Both the position numbers and the translations under genes were made by a program. From Thioalkalivibrio nitratireducens DSM 14787 (lineage in GTDB: Bacteria; Pseudomonadota; Gammaproteobacteria; Ectothiorhodospirales; Ectothiorhodospiraceae): a stretch of 64,000 nt of DNA. Position 1 is the first letter of the stretch. The number at the start of each line of letters is the position of its first letter. Location: contig NC_019902.2 of NCBI RefSeq assembly GCF_000321415.2, forward strand, positions 1,488,001-1,552,000. Direction: 5' to 3'. The notes beneath the pieces were generated by a model that saw only the letters and a program-made list of their open reading frames with translations, did not search any database and was not told the origin of the DNA. Of this stretch, positions 10,369 through 18,894 are shown in pieces.

Positions 10369-11154
10369 CTAGAGAGAGATGTGCTGGCCGGTCGTACGGC
10401 CCGCGTCCGGCCCCAGAAGGAACAGGTACGGTCCAACCACCTGCTCGGGGGACGGCAGCGATGCCGGGTTCTCCCCGGGGTAATGCAATGCCCGAAAGCG
10501 TGTGCGGACCGGGCCGGTATCGACACCGTTCACGCGAATGAATCCCTGTTCTCCAGAGTGTTCGCGGGACAGGATATCGATCAGCGCATCCTGTCCCGCC
10601 TTGGCGACTCCGAAGGCGCCCCAGAAAGCCTTGCGTACGTTCTGCGCGGATACCACGATCGCGCCGTCACCGCTGACCTCGAGCATGGGCAGGACTGCCT
10701 GCGTCAGCAGCACGGGACCGTTCAGGTTGCTCTGGATCACCTGTGCCCAGAGTTCCGGGTCGTAGTACTTTAGGGGGGTCAGGGTGCCGGCCCAGCCGGC
10801 GTTCAGTACCAGCCCGTCGAGCCTTCCGAGCGACTCCAGCAGATTCTCCGCCAGATCGGCGTAGTCCTTGACCGTTGCCCCCTCCAGGTTGAGCGGGTAG
10901 ATCGCCGGCTGTGGGCTGCCCGCCGACTCGATCGTGTCGTAGGTCTTCTCGAGGCGCTTGATGTCCCGGTCGAGCAGGACGACGGTGGCCCCGGCGGCAG
11001 CCGCAGCCAGGCTCACCGCCCGGCCGATGCCGTCCGCAGCGCCGGTGACGAGGATCACGCGTCCGGCCAGAGTCTCCGGACCGGGGCGGTAGTCAAGCAA
11101 GGCGTGGACGTCCAGGTCGAGCAAGGCACTGTCTCCGGCAGAATGTGCGTTCAT
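10369..11154 (-). CDS. YciK-like short-chain dehydrogenase with Tyr-to-Phe at the catalytic site
   Basis: 261 residues, classical SDR fold. The cofactor motif TGAADGIGRA (TGxxxGIG) is near residue 37 and NAG (LNAGWAG) near 118. The catalytic serine is present (S169 in VVSAQNV) and the lysine too (K185), but the YxxxK tyrosine is phenylalanine: GAFGVAK, F181. Residues such as DYRPGPETLAGR at the N terminus and the WGA(Y)xVxK spacing match the YciK family, usually annotated as a putative oxidoreductase. With the tyrosine gone, normal SDR redox catalysis would be expected to be lost or altered. A terminal inverted repeat of a small element lies 4-23 nt upstream of the start, and no strong ribosome site is visible. 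Confidence 0.82.
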   Translation of the reverse strand: MNAHSAGDSALLDLDVHALLDYRPGPETLAGRVILVTGAADGIGRAVSLAAAAAGATVVLLDRDIKRLEKTYDTIESAGSPQPAIYPLNLEGATVKDYADLAENLLESLGRLDGLVLNAGWAGTLTPLKYYDPELWAQVIQSNLNGPVLLTQAVLPMLEVSGDGAIVVSAQNVRKAFWGAFGVAKAGQDALIDILSREHSGEQGFIRVNGVDTGPVRTRFRALHYPGENPASLPSPEQVVGPYLFLLGPDAGRTTGQHISL

Positions 11155-11157
11155 TCT

Positions 11158-11322
11158 AGCAGCCTGTCGGACCTGGGTGCCCGTAGCGAGGCCCGGGGGG
11201 AGAGCGAGGGCAGTTGTTCATGATTTCGAGGCGCATAGTGGTTCCGTGCAACGAGAGATCAGGAAAGAATGCACCGCTCCTCCGCGGGCGCAGTAGCAGC
11301 AGCCCAAGTCCGACAGGCTGCC
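11158..11322. mobile_element. candidate 165-bp MITE-like element with 20-bp terminal inverted repeats
   Basis: The left arm AGCAGCCTGTCGGACCTGGG (11158-11177) and the complement of the right arm (11303-11322) match at 18 of 20 positions. The enclosed ~125 bp carries no gene. The size and ends fit a non-autonomous miniature element. It abuts the start of the SDR gene. No clear target-site duplication is visible. The rest of the 389-bp gap (11323-11543) shows nothing else recognisable. Confidence 0.5.
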
Positions 11323-11543
11323 AGGCCAGACCGGCCCGGTGCTTCGAGGCACACGTCGGCAAACGCGGTGCCTGCGCACGGTGCCCGCTTGTTTCCTATG
11401 GCGTTTCTGTCTAGTGTCTATTTCCGGTGGCAGGCAATGCGGTACGGCGGCCATCCCGGCTCTTCGGGTGCAGGCCTGGCATGAACATGGATGGCGTTCG
11501 TTCGCTGGTGGGTGAAGCGCCGAGTGATATCTAGGGTGAAGGT

Positions 11544-13118
11544 ATGGCGCGACCGACCGGGACCGGCAAGGACAGGGATGCGACGGGTCTCGGCGTGCAA
11601 TCGGTGCAGGACCTGCTCTCGCTGCTGTTCGACCAAGCGCCGATGGGGTACATGGCGCTGAGCGAGGACGGCCGGGTACTGGAGATCAACGATGCGGCGG
11701 TCACGCTGTTCGGCGCACCGCGCGAGCAGCTGCTAGGGCAGTCCCTGGCCGAGCACGTCGCACCGTGGCACCAAGAGCGGCTGCACAGCTACCTACGCGA
11801 TGTCTGTGCCGCCGCCGGCGACGGCGAGTGGCTTCGACACGTGTTGGATTTGCGGCCCGAGGGGCCCGACGCCCTGCCTCGGCGCGTGCGGCTGTATTCC
11901 AGGCCCTACCCGTCCGCAGCCCATGGCTGGTGCCTGACAGTTCTGGTCGATTCGAGTGCCGAGGCCCGCGCGGAAACGGCGCGTCGGGAAAGCGAGTTCC
12001 TGCAGCAGGCGGTGCTGGACGCGTTATCCGCGCAGATTGCGGTGATCGATCCGGACGGGCGCATTACCGCGGTCAACGAGGCGTGGCGGCGCTTCGCGCG
12101 CGAGAACGGGGGATCCGCGGAACTCGAGGCCGGGGTCGGGCTGAACTACCTTCAGGTCTGCCGCGACGCGCTCGCGGAAGATGTCGACCAGCTGGCAGAC
12201 AAGGCGCGGGAGGGTATCCGCGCGGTGCTGGCGGGGGAGCGTTCGGAGTTCGTGCTCGAGTATCCCTGTCATTCGGCACTACGGCAGCGCTGGTTCCTGA
12301 TGACGATCACCCCGCTCGGTTCCGGTCGTGCCGGGGCCGTCGTGGCGCATGTGGATATCAGCGAACGCGTCCGCATGGAGCAGGAGGCCCGCGTTCGACG
12401 CGAGGAGGTGGCGCATGCGGCTCGGCTGAGTTCAGTCACGGTGCTGGCCGCATCGCTAGTGCACGAATTGTCACAGCCGCTCGCGGCGGTGAACCTGTAC
12501 GGCGAGTCGGTGGCAGCATTGGCGCGTAGCGAACCGTTGGATCAGGAACGCCTGTTGGCGACCGCCGATGAACTGCGCGAACAGGTCGCGCGCGCGGTGG
12601 GGATTCTCGATGGACTCCGCCGTTTCATGCGCCGGGGTGAATTGCAGACCGAACCCTGTGCGCTCGAGGAACGGATCCGGCAGGCGATGGGCCTGGTCGG
12701 TCCGCTCGCCCGGCGCAAGCGCGTGCGGATGTTCCTGGACCACGGCGATGCGTCCATCCCGGTCAAGGTGAACCCGCTGCAGATCGAACAGGTGATGGTC
12801 AACCTGCTTTGCAACGGCATCGAGGCGATCGATCGCGGCGATTGCAGAACGCGGAAGATCGACATACGGGCCGAGATCCTGGACGGAGAAGCGCGGGTCA
12901 CGGTGGCGGATACGGGCCCGGGGTTCTCGCCCGAATGGCTTGCAAGGGTTTTCGATGTATTCGAAACCGAGAAGGAGACAGGGATGGGAATGGGGCTGGC
13001 GGTCAGTCGCACGATCGTGGAGGCGCACGGCGGGCACCTGTGGGCCGAGTCTGGGCCGGACGGGGGTGCACTGCTCACCTTCACGCTGCCCGTGCATATG
13101 CCGGAAGACGAACGGTGA
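11544..13118 (+). CDS. PAS-domain sensor histidine kinase
   Basis: 524 residues, no membrane segment, so probably cytosolic. Two PAS-like modules are visible (about residues 25-140, with GYMALSEDGRVLEINDAAVTLFG, and 160-275, with IAVIDPDGRITAVNEAW). A HisKA helix carries the phospho-accepting H307 in SLVHELSQPLAAV. The C-terminal ATPase domain has the N box (VNLLCNGIEAI), the G1 box (VADTGPGFS), an F box and the G2 box (GMGMGLAVSRTIVEAHGG). The layout resembles FixL-type kinases, but no haem-binding motif is evident, so the signal is unknown. The stop overlaps the GTG start of the response regulator, so the two form a coupled pair. Confidence 0.9.
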   Translation: MARPTGTGKDRDATGLGVQSVQDLLSLLFDQAPMGYMALSEDGRVLEINDAAVTLFGAPREQLLGQSLAEHVAPWHQERLHSYLRDVCAAAGDGEWLRHVLDLRPEGPDALPRRVRLYSRPYPSAAHGWCLTVLVDSSAEARAETARRESEFLQQAVLDALSAQIAVIDPDGRITAVNEAWRRFARENGGSAELEAGVGLNYLQVCRDALAEDVDQLADKAREGIRAVLAGERSEFVLEYPCHSALRQRWFLMTITPLGSGRAGAVVAHVDISERVRMEQEARVRREEVAHAARLSSVTVLAASLVHELSQPLAAVNLYGESVAALARSEPLDQERLLATADELREQVARAVGILDGLRRFMRRGELQTEPCALEERIRQAMGLVGPLARRKRVRMFLDHGDASIPVKVNPLQIEQVMVNLLCNGIEAIDRGDCRTRKIDIRAEILDGEARVTVADTGPGFSPEWLARVFDVFETEKETGMGMGLAVSRTIVEAHGGHLWAESGPDGGALLTFTLPVHMPEDER

Positions 13119-13771
13119 CCGATGCGGGGGCAGTGGTTCTGGTCGACGACGACCCGGCAATGCGCCGTTCGCTGGCGCTGGCGCTCAGTCTGGCGGGCTA
13201 CGAGGTGAAGGCGTTCGCATGCGCCGGGGATCTGTTGCGTGATCTGGATCCGGAACAGGTCGGTTGCCTGCTGCTGGACCTGCGCATGCCCGACATGAGC
13301 GGTCTCGAACTCCAGCAGGAATTGTTGCAACGGGGCTGCGTGCTGCCGGTGATCTTCATGTCGGCTTTCGGCGATATCCCGACGACCGTGCGCGCGCTGA
13401 AGGGCGGAGCGCTGGATTTCCTGGAGAAGCCGTTTTCCACCGAGTCGCTGATCACCCGGGTCGAGGAAGCCTTCGCCATCGATGCGGCACTGCGTGCGGA
13501 CCGGGACTGGCGCCTGAGCATTGCCGAACGCGCCCGTCAGCTGACCAGGCGGGAACGCGAGGTCATGGCGCTGGTTACCGAGGGGTTGAGCAACAAGGAG
13601 ATCGCGCGGCGTTTCGAGATCAGCCCGCGCACGGTCGAGAAATACCGGGCGCGGGTCATGGAGAAGATGCAGGCCGCCAATCTGGCCGATCTCTGCCAGA
13701 TGGCCGGGGCCGTTCCGGTCACGCCCGACGGCCTTGATGTCCCACGGCTCCTGGAACCTAGACCCGGGTAG
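13115..13771 (+). CDS. FixJ/NarL-family response regulator
   Basis: 218 residues starting at a GTG that overlaps the kinase stop (GTGA), with GGAAG just upstream. The receiver domain (residues 1-120) has the acidic pocket VLVDDDPAMRR, phospho-acceptor D55 in LLLDLRMPDMSG, and the conserved K in EKPF. A LuxR-type helix-turn-helix follows: LTRREREVMALVTEGLSNKEIARRFEISPRTVEKYRARVMEKM. The partner is the PAS kinase encoded immediately upstream. No target promoter can be named. Its stop lies one base from the convergent hpnE stop. Confidence 0.93.
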   Translation: MTDAGAVVLVDDDPAMRRSLALALSLAGYEVKAFACAGDLLRDLDPEQVGCLLLDLRMPDMSGLELQQELLQRGCVLPVIFMSAFGDIPTTVRALKGGALDFLEKPFSTESLITRVEEAFAIDAALRADRDWRLSIAERARQLTRREREVMALVTEGLSNKEIARRFEISPRTVEKYRARVMEKMQAANLADLCQMAGAVPVTPDGLDVPRLLEPRPG

Positions 13772-13772
13772 T

Positions 13773-15098
13773 TCAGGCGTCCGGCTCGAGCGCGGCGCGG
13801 GCAGCCCGGAGGCCGCCGCGCACGGCGGCCTCCAGCGTGGCCGGAAGCCCCGGAACCACATAATCGCCGGCGAGATGGAGTCCCGGTCGGCCGCTGTCCG
13901 AACCCGGGCGCAGGGCGTCGATTCCCGGGCGGGCGTCGAACGTCGCGGCCCGCTCGCAGATGCTATGTGCGCGTTCGGGAAGACCCAATCCGGGGAACGT
14001 GGCCGCCAGTTCCTGTGCAACCCGGTGCCAGCGCCTGCCGGGCTCCGCTTCCGGAAAGTCCCCGGCGGACGAGATCACCACCGCGGCCCAGTGCGGTTCC
14101 CCGCTGACACCGCGCGGCAGCAGCCATTGACCGTGCTGTCCGAGCAGCCCGGTCAGCGCGGGCAGTGGGCCGAGCGGCTCCGGATAGCGCAGATACACGG
14201 TACAAATGGCCCGTTCGCCGAGTGCGGACAGGGCGGCCCGGGCAGGCTCCGGCAAGGCGGCGTCGGGCAGCAGGCGCCGGGCCGCACGCGGGGGTGTGGC
14301 CAGGATGACCTGTGTGCAGCGCAGGGTCTCGCTGCCGCGCAGGTGCAGTCGGTAGTCCCGGTCGCCGCGGGGTTCGATCGCGGTGACCCGGGTGGACATG
14401 CGCACCTTGGCACCGAGGCTGCGCAGCCGCGCGACGGCCGGTTCGGGAAACAGCGCCCCGAGGGGCATCCGGGGAATCATCAGCCGGGCATCCATGCTGC
14501 CATGGAGCAAGGTCAGGCGCAGCGTGTTCCGGAAGATCGCGGCGGAGGCTGCATGCGGAGGAGCGTTCATTACGGCCAGACAGAGCGGCTCCCACAGCGT
14601 GCGGATCAGCTTCTCGGGCTGGCGGTGGCGTTGCAGCCAACTGAACACGTCGACGTCCCGGCGCAACGGCGCATACAGCATCGCGGCCGCGCCGGCGACG
14701 ATGGCCAGGCGCCGGCTTCGCGCTGCGGGAGCCAGCGCGCGGTACAGCGCCGCCGGGAGGGACCAGGGCGTTGCCGCGTTCGGTGCCAGGTAAAACGGGC
14801 GCTCGGCGGTAGCACCGGCCGGTTCCCGCAGCGTCAGCTGGAACGGGAGGGTGAGCAGCGCCCGTTCGGGGTCGACGCCGACACCGCGTAGCTGCGCCAG
14901 CACCTCGCGGCAGGCGCCGACCAGGATGTGCTGGCCATTGTCGAGCAGGGCATCGCCGAGCCGGAGCGTGCGCGCGCGGCCGCCGGGGACGGCCGCCGCT
15001 TCCAGCAGGATTACGCGCCGTCCAGCCTGCGCCAGCACCAGTGCCGCGCTGAGGCCGGCCCAGCCGGCGCCCACCACGGCTACCGGCGCGGCCTTCAC
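13773..15098 (-). CDS. hpnE: hydroxysqualene dehydroxylase (squalene-associated FAD enzyme)
   Basis: 441 residues from a GTG at 15098 that overlaps the hpnD stop. An ATG at 15140 is possible but would overlap hpnD by 46 nt. The N-terminal FAD site is VAVVGAGWAGLSAALVLAQAG with the following PGGRARTL loop, typical of the amine-oxidase/phytoene-desaturase fold. The C-terminal FAD segment reads LHLAGDYVVPGLPATLEAAVRGG. HpnE reduces hydroxysqualene to squalene, completing the HpnC-HpnD-HpnE route from two farnesyl diphosphates. All three genes lie in order here; no squalene-hopene cyclase gene is in the window. Confidence 0.93.
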   Translation of the reverse strand: MKAAPVAVVGAGWAGLSAALVLAQAGRRVILLEAAAVPGGRARTLRLGDALLDNGQHILVGACREVLAQLRGVGVDPERALLTLPFQLTLREPAGATAERPFYLAPNAATPWSLPAALYRALAPAARSRRLAIVAGAAAMLYAPLRRDVDVFSWLQRHRQPEKLIRTLWEPLCLAVMNAPPHAASAAIFRNTLRLTLLHGSMDARLMIPRMPLGALFPEPAVARLRSLGAKVRMSTRVTAIEPRGDRDYRLHLRGSETLRCTQVILATPPRAARRLLPDAALPEPARAALSALGERAICTVYLRYPEPLGPLPALTGLLGQHGQWLLPRGVSGEPHWAAVVISSAGDFPEAEPGRRWHRVAQELAATFPGLGLPERAHSICERAATFDARPGIDALRPGSDSGRPGLHLAGDYVVPGLPATLEAAVRGGLRAARAALEPDA

Positions 15099-15940
15099 GG
15101 GCGTCTGCCGGCTGCGCGGGCCGTGCGCCAGGCGATCCACAGCTTGCGCAGCGGCGTGAGGCGGACACGGTATTCGAGCACGCGGAAACCGTCGCGTTCG
15201 ATTTCCTCCAGCAGCGCACGGTAGATCGCACCCATGATCAGGCCGGGGCGCTGGGCGTGGCGGTCGGCCGCCGGCAGTTGCTCCTCGGCCCTTGCGTAGA
15301 ACCTGCGCGCGCGCTGCGCCTGATGCGCGAACAGCGCCCGGTGCGAATCGCGGGTGATATTGTCGCGAAACTCGCGGGGATCGACGCCGAAACGCTCGAG
15401 TTCGTCGAGTGGAATGTACACGCGGCCCCGGACCGCATCCTCGTGCACGTCGCGCAGGATATTCGTCAGCTGCAGCGCCATGCCGAGATCGTGGGCGTAT
15501 TTCAGGGTGCGCCGGTCCGAGTACCCGAAGATCTCCGCCGAGAGCAGACCCACCACACCGGCGACCCGGTAGCAGTAGAGCGACAGCGCCGCGAAATCGG
15601 GGTAGGCGTCGTAGTCGAGATCCATCTGCATGCCGTCGACGATCTCGTCGAAGTATTCGCGGGCGAGGTTGCGCGTCTCGAGGTGGGGCTGGAGGGCACG
15701 CGTGATCGGGTGTCGCGGCTCACCGCGGAACAGGGCATCGAGTTCGTCGCGCCACCAGTCGAGTTTCGCGTGGGCGACCGCCGGTTCGCGGCAGTCGTCC
15801 ACGATATCGTCGACCTCGCGGCAGAAGGCATACAGCGCGGTGATCGCACGCCGGCGTTCCGGGTCGAGGAAGCGGAACGCATAGTAGAAGCTGGAACCGC
15901 TGCGGGCTGCCTTCTGCTGGCAGTACTCGTCGGGTGACAT
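15095..15940 (-). CDS. hpnD: presqualene diphosphate synthase
   Basis: 281 residues, trans-isoprenyl diphosphate synthase head-to-head class. The first aspartate-rich motif is FCREVDDIVDDC and the second is DLGMALQLTNILRDVHEDA, both as in squalene/phytoene synthases. The N-terminal MSPDEYCQQKAARSGSSFYY matches HpnD proteins. It condenses two farnesyl diphosphates to presqualene diphosphate, which HpnC then converts to hydroxysqualene. It is third from last in the minus-strand operon, 83 nt after hpnC and overlapping hpnE by 4 nt. Confidence 0.94.
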   Translation of the reverse strand: MSPDEYCQQKAARSGSSFYYAFRFLDPERRRAITALYAFCREVDDIVDDCREPAVAHAKLDWWRDELDALFRGEPRHPITRALQPHLETRNLAREYFDEIVDGMQMDLDYDAYPDFAALSLYCYRVAGVVGLLSAEIFGYSDRRTLKYAHDLGMALQLTNILRDVHEDAVRGRVYIPLDELERFGVDPREFRDNITRDSHRALFAHQAQRARRFYARAEEQLPAADRHAQRPGLIMGAIYRALLEEIERDGFRVLEYRVRLTPLRKLWIAWRTARAAGRRP

Positions 15941-16023
15941 GGGCGCTGGAGCGGGCTGGATTTCGGGGGGGCAACATACCACAGGCTCGCGCTCGGGATG
16001 CCGGATGGTCGTCCCCGCGAAGG

Positions 16024-16902
16024 TCAACGCGGCGCCGGGCGGCGCCGCGGAGGAAACAGGCTGTGGCGCAGGATCACCCACTGGTCGCGCCGGCGCAGGC
16101 GCGGCCTCGAGAAAACATCGTCCTGCTGCTCGAGCCGCCAGAGCACGCGCGCGCCCGCGTTGATGATCGCGCGGATCTCCAGGCCCAGGCGTCCCCGCAA
16201 AGCATGCCCGAGCGGCGCGCCCGAGCGCAGCAGGCGGTCCGCACGGCGGTACTGCCGCTGCATCAGCCGGCGTATCCGGATATCGCTGATTCCGTCGCGC
16301 AGGTGGTCCTCGGTCACCCCGTACTCGGCCATCTCGTCGGCGGGCAGATAGATGCGGCCGTGCTCGGCGTAGTCCTGGTGCAGATCCTGGCAGAAGTTGA
16401 TCAGCTGCAGCGCCGAGCAGACCGCATCCGAGCGGGCCAGGTTGGCAGGGGTCGCCGCGCCGGCCAGGTGCAGCAGCAGCCGGCCTACCGGGTTCGCCGA
16501 GCGCCGGCAATAGGCGATGACCTCGCCGAAGTCCGCGTAGCGGGTTTTCTCCAGGTCCTGCAGGAAGGCGTCGGCGAGGTCGAGGAACGGCTGCCGCGGC
16601 AGTTCGAAACGCTGCACGGCGTCTGCCAGCGCATGCCATTGCAGGTCGGTCTCGACCTCCGGCGCACCGAGCGTCAGGATCCGCTGCTGCAGTGATCGCA
16701 GCGCCTGCCGACGTTGCGCGGCGGGGCGGGGGTCCTCGTCTGCAAGGTCGTCGGCATCGCGGGCAAAACAGTAGATCGCCGCGATCGGGCCGCGCAGCCG
16801 GCCGGGCAGCAGGCGCGATGCGACCGGAAAATTCTCGTAGTGCGCGGCCGCCCGCTGCAGGCAGTGCCGGTAGGCCGCGTCGGTGGCCGAGTCACGGTGC
16901 AT
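16024..16902 (-). CDS. hpnC: hydroxysqualene synthase HpnC
   Basis: 292 residues from an ATG at 16902 lying inside the last codons of rmuC (11-nt overlap). It belongs to the squalene/phytoene synthase fold: CFARDADDLADED is the first aspartate-rich motif, and LQLINFCQDLHQDYAEHGRIYLP the second, weaker one. HpnC converts presqualene diphosphate to hydroxysqualene. The family typically pairs with HpnD and HpnE, as here. An in-frame ATG 54 nt upstream would give an Arg/Pro-rich leader and a larger overlap, and was not chosen. Confidence 0.93.
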   Translation of the reverse strand: MHRDSATDAAYRHCLQRAAAHYENFPVASRLLPGRLRGPIAAIYCFARDADDLADEDPRPAAQRRQALRSLQQRILTLGAPEVETDLQWHALADAVQRFELPRQPFLDLADAFLQDLEKTRYADFGEVIAYCRRSANPVGRLLLHLAGAATPANLARSDAVCSALQLINFCQDLHQDYAEHGRIYLPADEMAEYGVTEDHLRDGISDIRIRRLMQRQYRRADRLLRSGAPLGHALRGRLGLEIRAIINAGARVLWRLEQQDDVFSRPRLRRRDQWVILRHSLFPPRRRPAPR

Positions 16903-18220
16903 CGGGAGGGTTCGCCGGGGGCGGATCGGGTTTCGGGGCCGTATCACCGTCGACACTGCGCAGCGGCGTGTCGACCCGCGCGGGTGGTTGGGGCCGCTTG
17001 CGGGCCCGGATGCCCAGTTCCTCGAACCGGCGTGCGCTGGGCATCACCTGACGTTCCAGATTGCCCACCGTGGCGTTGAAGGCCTCGGCGCCCTGTTCCA
17101 GTGCCCGGCCAAGGCGGGTCAGGTGCTCGGTGAAGCTGCCGAGGCGGGTGGTGAGTTCGGCACCCAGGTCGCGGATCTCCAGCGCATGTGCGGTCAGCCG
17201 CGCCTGCTGCCAGCCATACTCCACGGCGCGCAGCAATGCGATCAGGGTGCTTGGGGTCGCGAGCAGGATCTGCCGCTCCAGGGCCTGTTCGAGCAGGCCC
17301 GGTTCCTGTTCCAACGCACTGGCCAGGAACTGGTCGCCGGGGAGAAACAGCACGCTGAATTCCGGCGTATGCTCCAGGCCGGCCCAGTAGCGCTTGTTCG
17401 AGAGCTCGACGATCCGGGCGCGGAGCTGCTGGGCGTGGCGTTTCAGCGCGGCGTTTCGCGCCTCGGGTTCGCTGGCATCGACGGCCGCCAGGTAGGCATC
17501 CAGCGGGGTTTTTGCGTCGACCACCAGCGCGCGTTGCCCGGGCATGTGCACGATCATGTCGGGCCGCTGCCGGCCCTGCTCGCCGGCCAGTGCGGCCTGC
17601 TCGGTGAAGTCACAGTGGGCGCTCATTCCGGCGAGTTCGACCGCGCGGCGCAGCGTCAGCTCGCCCCAGCGCCCGCGCACGCCGGGCCGCGACAGGGCCT
17701 GCACCAGGGCCCGGGTCTCCTTCTGCAGCTCGCCGTGATCGCTGCTCAGCCGGCGCAGCTGTTCGTTCAGCGCGGCAAAGGCCGACTCGCGTGTCTTCTC
17801 CATCGTCTGCAGTTCCGCCTCGGTCTTCGCGAGCGTTTCCTGGATCGGCCGGACCAGATCCTCGAAGCGGGTCTCACTGCGGCTGAGCTCGTGCTGACCG
17901 CGCAGCAGTTGCTGGTTCATCACCGATTGGGCGAGGCGCAGGAACTGCGTGTTGTTCGCCCGCAGCGCATTGTTCGCCAGTGCCGAGAAGGCGTTGCCGA
18001 GCTGCTCGCGCGCGGTGTCGAAGCTGGCGTGCAGGTCTTCCCGCCGCAGTTCCGCGTAATCGCGTTCCGCCTCGAGGCGCGCGTTCTCGGCCATCAGCAC
18101 CTGCACACGTGCGTTCAGCCGGCTGGTCGCCCAGGCGTGTCCGATTCCGATCCCGAGTACGAACAGTGCGGCCGCGAAGGCCCAGAACAGACCGGGCAGG
18201 GTGTTCAGCTCGCCAGCCAT
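16892..18220 (-). CDS. rmuC: DNA recombination protein RmuC
   Basis: 442 residues. A single N-terminal membrane helix (LPGLFWAFAAALFVLGIGIGHAW) leads into a long coiled coil (residues ~35-165), then the RmuC nuclease-like domain with RGRWGELTLRRAVELAGM, DMIVHMPGQRALVVDAKTPLDAYL, LSNKRYWAG and FLPGDQFLASAL. RmuC proteins limit recombination at inverted repeats; the fold is related to restriction endonucleases. The start at 18220 overlaps the end of gph by 16 nt. Its place inside the ubiG-gph/hpn operon looks positional rather than functional. Confidence 0.93.
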   Translation of the reverse strand: MAGELNTLPGLFWAFAAALFVLGIGIGHAWATSRLNARVQVLMAENARLEAERDYAELRREDLHASFDTAREQLGNAFSALANNALRANNTQFLRLAQSVMNQQLLRGQHELSRSETRFEDLVRPIQETLAKTEAELQTMEKTRESAFAALNEQLRRLSSDHGELQKETRALVQALSRPGVRGRWGELTLRRAVELAGMSAHCDFTEQAALAGEQGRQRPDMIVHMPGQRALVVDAKTPLDAYLAAVDASEPEARNAALKRHAQQLRARIVELSNKRYWAGLEHTPEFSVLFLPGDQFLASALEQEPGLLEQALERQILLATPSTLIALLRAVEYGWQQARLTAHALEIRDLGAELTTRLGSFTEHLTRLGRALEQGAEAFNATVGNLERQVMPSARRFEELGIRARKRPQPPARVDTPLRSVDGDTAPKPDPPPANPPDAP

Positions 18221-18894
18221 TCGCGCCCGGCCGCCAGCGCATCCACCCAGACCCAGAAATCCGCGGGTGCTGCCAGGCTGCCGTCGGCCTGCCAGCTCGC
18301 CGGATCCTCGGCCGGGTCGATGTAGCCCCAGCCCGCGATCAGGGTATGCATGCCGGCGGCGCGGCCGGCCGCGATGTCGCGTTCGGCGTCGCCGATATAG
18401 ACCACCTCGCCGGGCTCGGCACCACTTTGGCGCGCAGCCAGCCACATCGGTTCCGGGGCCGGTTTGCGTTCCGGCAGGGTATCGCCGCTGACGATGCTGG
18501 CCAGCCGTGCTGACAGACCCAGTGCTTCGAGCAGCGGCTCGGTCAGCCAGGCTGGCTTGTTGGTGACCACGCCGATGCGCAGGCCGAGCCGCTCGAGTTC
18601 GTCGAGCACCTCGGCCATTCCAGAGAACAGCGCCGTATCTCGGCAGAGGTTCTCGGCGTAGATCTCGAGGTAGCGCTGCTTGAGTCGCTCGCGGGTCACG
18701 CTGTCTGCGTCGGGGAAGCCCAGCTCCACCAGGGCCCTCGAACCGTGCGACACATGGCTGCGCACGGCTGGAAACGGCAGCGGCGGACGGCGTTCTTCCC
18801 GCAGCAGTCGGTCCAGTGCGGCGTGCATGTCCGGGGCGGTGTCGAGCAGGGTGCCATCCAGGTCGAACAGCACGCTGCGCAGCGGATATTTCAT
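18205..18894 (-). CDS. gph: phosphoglycolate phosphatase (HAD family)
   Basis: 229 residues. HAD motif I is FDLDGTLLDT (nucleophile and acid aspartates), motif II is VVTNKP, and motifs III/IV are ERKPAPEP and YIGDAERDIAAGRAAGM. It dephosphorylates 2-phosphoglycolate, produced by oxygenase activity of RuBisCO and by DNA repair. The start codon overlaps the ubiG stop in a TGATG arrangement, the well-known ubiG-gph pairing, so the substrate call rests on both sequence and neighbourhood. Confidence 0.9.
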   Translation of the reverse strand: MKYPLRSVLFDLDGTLLDTAPDMHAALDRLLREERRPPLPFPAVRSHVSHGSRALVELGFPDADSVTRERLKQRYLEIYAENLCRDTALFSGMAEVLDELERLGLRIGVVTNKPAWLTEPLLEALGLSARLASIVSGDTLPERKPAPEPMWLAARQSGAEPGEVVYIGDAERDIAAGRAAGMHTLIAGWGYIDPAEDPASWQADGSLAAPADFWVWVDALAAGREWLAS

